DNA of 64,000 bases, taken from Symbiodinium natans (Eukaryota; Sar; Dinophyceae; Suessiales; Symbiodiniaceae). Both the position numbers and the translations under genes were made by a program. The notes below the pieces were generated by a model that saw only the letters and a list, made by a program, of their open reading frames with translations, ran no database searches and was not told the DNA's origin. The stretch lies in contig CAJNDS010000364.1 in assembly GCA_905221605.1 (NCBI GenBank), forward strand, positions 62,001 through 126,000, in the 5' to 3' direction. Below, piece after piece: positions 57,986-64,000 of this stretch (positions are counted from its first letter, which is position 1; the number at the start of each line of letters is the position of its first letter).

Positions 57986-58319
57986 TTTGAGGGTCTAAGG
58001 AAAGCTTAGACGTCCAAGGCACAGTGCCCCATCTGTGAGAACCGGCAAAGCTTCGTCTTGTGAAAAGTGCCTCGTTCAGAACAGGCTTTTTTGTCGTTAT
58101 GATTATGATTATGAGTATGATTATGCATTATGATTATTGATGATTTTGTTTGTGATTATGATTATTATGATTCTTGATGATTTTGTTTGTTATTATGAAT
58201 TGAACGGCTTCGCGCGCATCCGCACTGCAGAGACGTGTGCCACCAAGATGCTAGTCGCTCGAAGCTCGTCCTTGCTGTGCGCATACGTGCATTTTGAGTC
58301 ATCGCAGGTGCCTGTCCAA

Positions 58320-60075
58320 TCAGCAATCTTTCAGCATGAGCCTTCAAGCAAGTTTTGCAGTTGTACTCGTTCTGGAAGCAGCCCTGCCTGTCTGAATAAG
58401 TGTTTTGCACAGCTTTGTGCATGTCAAGTCTGGCAAGGAGCGCAGTTCCGTCTTCTCGTGTGCAAACCTGAGCAAGCAAGTCTTCGACTCTCTACAGCGA
58501 CTCATGAACAGAATGGTAAGCGCTGCCGAAGCACGGGCATTGGACACCCTTCATGCACATACCCACAAGGTTGAATTTACACCTCAGTTGCCCGGTCGAA
58601 AGCCGCAGTGCGTGGGCTGACTTTCCTTTTGCCATGTGCTCTTGAACACCCAGAAGAAACTGACCATGGATCAGGGGACATCTTGGTCTTTGAGAACTGC
58701 CATGTCCGCGATCGCGGCTCCGACTCGTCTTGGGCCGGGTTCATCGTCATCTGAGACATGCAAAGTTCTTTTCTGTCCTTGGCTGCAAAGACCCTGACAT
58801 CATCGGATAGACCCGCAACTTTCGAAACAACTCCTGCGTGTGTGAACTACTGGATAACTATCGCTATCTACCGTAGAGCTTTCTAACGTCCAGTGAAGCT
58901 CCTCTAGGTAACTTTGCCCATATCATCTGTCTTTCTTCCCGCCTCATTGAACTTTAGTTCGTGCTGCACTTCACTGATTCCAAGTTAAGTTCATACTGCG
59001 CTACAGCTACAGCTACAAAGGGGTCTCTTGCCACAAATGGTGTGTGCTTTCCATGTAGTTCTTCTGTTCTGTATCTTCTGTTGCATACAGAAATATGAGT
59101 ACGTGCTCACAAAGTTCAAAACTTGCACGATGCGGCACTGGAGAACAAAAGGTCACATATCCTGTTTCCCTTCAGATCTCCACTTGCTTTCACAGGAACC
59201 AACAAGTGCGGACTGCTGAAACGCCAAACCCTGGGGGTTTGCTCGCTTCTCTTCACTTCCTTTTGCAAGTTTGTGTCGAGCACGAAAACACTGAGTAAGT
59301 CCTCCTCCCCCTCCCCCTCCCATGATAACATCTTCAGCTCGCAGCTTTCCGCTTTAATGTATTCTGGAGGGCGAAAAGTGTGTCCTTTCCATCCTCCCCT
59401 TTCCCTCCCCCCTTCCACCCCCCTTTCCACGCCCCCCTGCCTGCCACCGTTCCACCCCCGCCCCCGCCCTTATCACGCAATCTTATCTCTGAGCTTCGCT
59501 GTTCGGTTTATATCTTCCCTCGCAACCCCACCCCCACCTCTCCACCAAGACTTCTGGGGCGAGGCGAATCGCGTAGCAATGAGCAGCGATTCCAGCAGTT
59601 GCGCATAGACATCAGAGCTGCCAAGGCTCCAAAGTATCCGGGTTCCAGCTCTCCAGCTCGTTGGAAAACAGATCTGGAAAAGGGAAAACAGCGCTGGAAG
59701 CCCAGGTTTCTTTGACAAGATGCAAATTCAACTCTTGCCCATGCAAAACACGCCTGAGCCAGAGAAGCGGCGGAAATCGACAAGCGAACTAAACCACGCA
59801 ACACAGCTCGACCTTGTTCCTTATTCCTGAGGCTCCTTGAGGTCTCCGCAACGCTCGATGTTTTTGTCCCTCCTTTCCCTGCGTCTGCGCTGAGCTTCTG
59901 AGCCCGGTGATTTGCCCCCAATCAACAGGGTCCCCATGCGCCCACGCCCGAATCGCCAGCGATGACCTGCAAGCACCATCAATCCCCCATCCCCGGCTGC
60001 ATCAGCGAGGTCGAGAGCCGAATGCAGAGAAATGTCCGGCGCAGCCAGAAAGAGTCTCAAAGTCTCAACGTCATG
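58320..60075 (-). CDS. Scattered coding-like exons, unidentified
   Basis: Three separate blocks read as coding: 60075 to about 59950 (ETLRLFLAAPDISLHSALDL, then ADAAGDGGLMVLAGHRW), 59682-59628 (LFSNELESWNPDTLEPWQ after a CCAG acceptor), and about 58395-58325 (NEYNCKTCLKAHAERLLIGQ, ends at a GC donor). Whether they form one gene is unknown. The first block faintly recalls beta-helix repeats. No family recognised. Confidence 0.3.
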
Positions 60076-60115
60076 TTGCCAGATGCACCAGATCGTTCAT
60101 AATAAGTATCTACGA

Positions 60116-60470
60116 ACCCTAAACCCTAAACCCTAAGCTTTACCCTAAACCCTAAACCCTAAACCCTAAACCCTAAACCCTAAACCTTAGTAAACCCCCA
60201 AACCCCAACACCCATCTACCACGACGCCACGGGCCTGGCATCTTTGCCACACAGCGCCCGGAGGCTCTGGAGGAGGTCCGGGCTCAGCGGCTGCAGCACT
60301 GAGAGGCCCGAGAAGGCAAGGTGGTAGCCTCGCCGGAAAAGCGGTCAGGAGGCAATTTAGGGTTTAGGGCTTAGTGTTTAGGGTTTAGGGTTTAGGGTTT
60401 GGGGTTTAGGGTTTAGGGTTTAGGGTTTGGGGTCCCAGGGTTTAGGGTTTAGGGTTTAGGAAGCCAATGC
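60116..60470. repeat. Two telomere-like arrays in opposite orientation
   Basis: CCCTAAA at 60116-60187 and TTTAGGG at 60357-60460, facing each other across 170 bp of unique sequence just downstream of the pseudouridine synthase. Confidence 0.93.
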
Positions 60471-60525
60471 GAAACTATTCGTCCATGTTGCATGCACAAC
60501 AGACGCAGCCGGTGGCCGAAACAAT

Positions 60526-61361
60526 TCATCTCCAACCCCCGATGCCAAGCTTGACGAAGCCACGGTGTAGGAAGTGTCTGCTGCTCCGACGGCCCTCGCC
60601 CTTGTGCATGGAGAAAGATGTGTACTGGCCGTCCGAGACCTGCAGAGAAAGAGCTTCACAGGCTCAAAAGCAGCTCTCATCATTCCATGCACGGCATGTA
60701 GGCACACATGAACCTTTCAAGACGACATGTGACGATTTCATGACTTCCGCCCAAGCCACAACGGGATGACCCACATGCGCAAGGTGACTGCGTATCTGGT
60801 GTCGTCCTTGCACTACGGCGCCAGGACCACAACACTGTGATCGGACACACGTAATATAACAACATACTAACATAAACATAGAATATACCATATAGAATCC
60901 TAATCCTAAAAAACAAAACAAGATCTTAATATAAGAGTAAATCGAGGGTCGGCCCGTGACGATACGGATCGCCAGAAGACTGTACGAAATGCTGCGTCCA
61001 GCGTGAGCAAGAAGCTTTGTCAAAGACACACTGGGCTTCCCTCTTCCACCTGCAACTGAAAGTGTCTGCAGGCCCCAGTGCAAGCTCGCCCGAATCTCTG
61101 TCAGCGACAATGGCCACCAGCCATGAGACAGGACAACGTAGTCGCCTCCATGAGCATCTGTGCCAAAGTTTGTGCTAACATCTGTGCAAACATCTGTGCG
61201 AAATCTTGGAAGGCAAGTCTCGGTCCATCTGGCCCGTGCGAAGCTTCAGCTGCAAGGCATAGTACTTGGCATAGGTCTTTGCAACACACACGAGTCCCGA
61301 ACTCGGAACATCCAGTCGATGCAGGAATCCAAACTGGAAGGAGGCATCTTGCAGAATCGGC
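60526..61361 (-). CDS. RluA-family pseudouridine synthase, four exons (partial)
   Basis: Converts uridine to pseudouridine in RNA. Exons: 61361-61234, 61145-60954, 60806-60757, 60639-60526; all three introns have GC donors and AG acceptors, with phases that fit. The catalytic-Asp motif is FLHRLDVPSSGLVCVAK; then RTGDYVVLSHGWW, ISYSLLAIRIVTGRHQIRSH (family TGRxHQIRxH), LAHVGHPVV, and VSDGQYTSF with FLHRGFVKL near the end. A TGA follows GIGGWR, though a GA donor overlaps it, so more exons are possible. The N-terminal part is not found; the TG tract at 61375-62075 lies directly upstream, probably in an intron or 5' flank. RNA target and compartment are unknown. Confidence 0.88.
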
Positions 61362-61374
61362 CTTAACAGGGTGC

Positions 61375-62075
<701 letters not shown>

Positions 62076-62079
62076 ACCG

Positions 62080-64000
62080 CTCTGTCAGAGGCCACTCTAC
62101 AGTGGCTAGGCAGTGCTCCAGTGCCCTGTGTCGCGCAACGTGCACTGCGCGGCCAAGGCTCTGCGAGCCGAAGCGCTCCTGGAGCCACGTCGAAAGCTGC
62201 CTGGCCAGGGCCCACAAGCTGTCGGGTTTCGGGTTTCAGGGCTTGGCAGCTCTGCTCCCCGCAGCATGTCCCAATCATGTTTCCCATCTTTCGTCCTTCC
62301 TTTGAGTCTTACAGCTGGCCCTATCTGCCATGCTGCCCAGTCGTTGACAGACCTCTCAGGTTTTGTAAGATGTGCTGAAGGTCATAGCCCAGCAGCGCCG
62401 GTTTCGTTCTGAGAAGGCGCACAGATTGCGACGCCGTGCACAAACTGGAGGGGCTTACTCGAGACTCTCGGACCCTAAGAGGTAATCCCGACACCTTCTT
62501 GCTTTCGTCGCCAGGTTTTGAGGTTTGGAGGGTCTCTGGATGCAACTGAGCGTTTGTGCGGGAACTTTGAGAGCCCCTAGTTACCAGTTCGTAACACAAG
62601 CTGCTGCGGGCCAAAGACGCGCATCCCAGGAAGAGAGCGGAGAGCGCTCAGCGCAGGAGCGCCCAGAGACATCAACTCACCGAGGAGGTGATTTGTAAAC
62701 CGAAACGACCCGCTAGAGCTCCCGCAGAACCGGGCACGCAACGCGATGGAAAGCAACAGCAGGCATCAGCAAGGAATTTCGCTACTCGCTTGCAAGCCTG
62801 AAATCCCAGCCGTTCGACCTCCCTTTTCAACACCATGCCACCGCCCCCATCCCATGCCATCCAACACTAAGCAGGAACCCAAGCTCGCACTCGCACCGAG
62901 ATGGACAGTCACAGAGTGCGAGCGCGCACGCGCGCGCGCGAGAGAGAGAGAGGAGAGAGAGAGAGAGACACAGAAACAAGAAGTGCGGACAGAAGGCTGT
63001 CCGGCAGGCTCCATCATCTTTCGTCTTTGTTCGGTCCGGTTTCTTGCAGAGTCTGAGCCTTGACTTACTTGTTTTGGGGTCTTGGCTCGTGTCGTGTGCG
63101 CAACATTCGTCCCAGGCTTGTCAACAACACCAACTTCTTCGAGGAAGCGAAGACCACGTAGCATGTGCATGGATCGAGCACTTGAGTACAGATATTGCAA
63201 GTTTGAAGATCTGAAGCATTTGCCATCATACTTATAGATATAATATACATATATATATATATATATGTTTATATATATATATATATGAGCCTGAGACCTT
63301 TCGGGTTCTTCTGGCTTAGTTCTTACAAAGCAATTTTGAAAAAAAATGCTTGAATACATACGATGGCTAGTATGTATATACATATATATATATAATAGCA
63401 TGCTCATGCGTTGACTAGTCTGTTAGCTTGCAGTTTCATCAATGAGTTTAAAGCTTAGGGTCTCAGGTTTAGAGTTTAAAGTTCAAGGTTTAAGGATGAG
63501 GGTTTAGGGTTTAGGCTTGAAGGTTTAAGGTTTACCGATCACTACAAGCTGTTGGCATTCGTACTGCCAAGCTATGCCTGGCATAGCCCAAAGCCAGAAG
63601 GGCAAAACACAGCAAAGCTAATGACATCGGCAGCCCGAGTCAGTGCCTTGATTAGGCTGTATGCTTGTCGTTTTGTGACAGAGTTTGAGGCTTAAGGTTT
63701 AGGGTTTAGGGTTTAAGGTTTAGGATTTAGCTTTGGGATTTAGTGTTTCGAGTGAACGACCTTTTCATAAGATATATTGACTAATAAAAAACCTTTTTAA
63801 AATATGATGTTTATTATATAGTATGAAATATGAAAATCACAACAAATACATCATCCAATCCCTTACGACGTCAAAAGCGGACTATGATTCTGATCTATTT
63901 GATACATGAAGCTGCACACAACAAAACTTATTTCCCTACAATGACATTTTTAAACCTGTTTTTCATGTTTTCCGTTGCGTTTTTGTGGGCCTGTCTTCTA
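62080..64000. other. No gene called
   Basis: Should contain the 5' exons of the pseudouridine synthase if it starts in the window; none recognised. It holds CGCGCG/GA repeats (62926-62970), AT microsatellites (63239-63287, 63373-63393) and telomere-like remnants. Confidence 0.4.
63450..63745. repeat. Two degenerate TTTAGGG/TTTAAGG blocks
   Basis: 63464-63535 and 63685-63735, with many TTTAAGG units. Confidence 0.8.

Overview
The window looks like nuclear DNA of a dinoflagellate, probably photosynthetic. Four things point that way: very low gene density, long stretches of simple and telomere-like (TTTAGGG) repeats, genes cut into many short exons, and splice donors that are mostly GC or GA instead of GT. 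In the five genes I could identify and resolve, 32 introns were placed; I count about 7 GT, 15 GC and 10 GA donors, nearly all with AG acceptors. The lineage is an inference from these features; no rRNA, tRNA or spliced-leader sequence was seen to confirm it.

Most reading frames of 60 or more codons are shadows or low-complexity sequence, and the real genes had to be pieced together from short exons. Every gene or exon I can support lies on the minus strand, so the window reads as one unidirectional block transcribed from right to left. In transcription order: an RluA-type pseudouridine synthase (61361-60526), weak exons at 60.1-58.2 kb, a glutamine-rich protein (56903-56020) with a possible terminal exon (55490-55341), translation factor eIF6 (53427-48660), a TUTase/non-canonical poly(A) polymerase (44774-40272), an unidentified gene near 38 kb, a proline/glutamine/methionine-rich protein (36092-35241), weak exons near 33 kb, an unidentified multi-exon gene (28340-26514), weak exons at 24.9, 23.4 and 21.5 kb, a protein kinase with a DFN motif (19387-17574), exons at 15.7-14.7 kb, a short-chain dehydrogenase/reductase with a possible plastid leader (10928-9514), and weak exons near 3.3 kb.

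Between and inside the genes lie three repeat systems. First, more than 30 short TTTAGGG/CCCTAAA arrays in both orientations; at least six sit inside introns, one supplies the acceptor AG of the last eIF6 exon, and others split dispersed elements. Second, about 13 copies of a roughly 105 bp element with terminal inverted repeats (family 1) and three of a second family with longer inverted repeats (family 2). Third, microsatellites and minisatellites: a 1.4 kb G/T-rich tract at 5.3 kb, a GA-rich tract at 30 kb, a TG tract at 61.4-62.1 kb, and diverged tandem repeats at 16.6-17.3 kb and 31.3-32.4 kb. A 398 bp direct duplication differing at one base lies inside a 1.9 kb TUTase intron.

The identified genes have housekeeping roles in RNA modification, RNA tailing, 60S ribosome maturation, signalling and redox metabolism. 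Nothing suggests a pathway cluster. The most unusual feature is the relationship between telomere-like arrays, inverted-repeat elements and introns.
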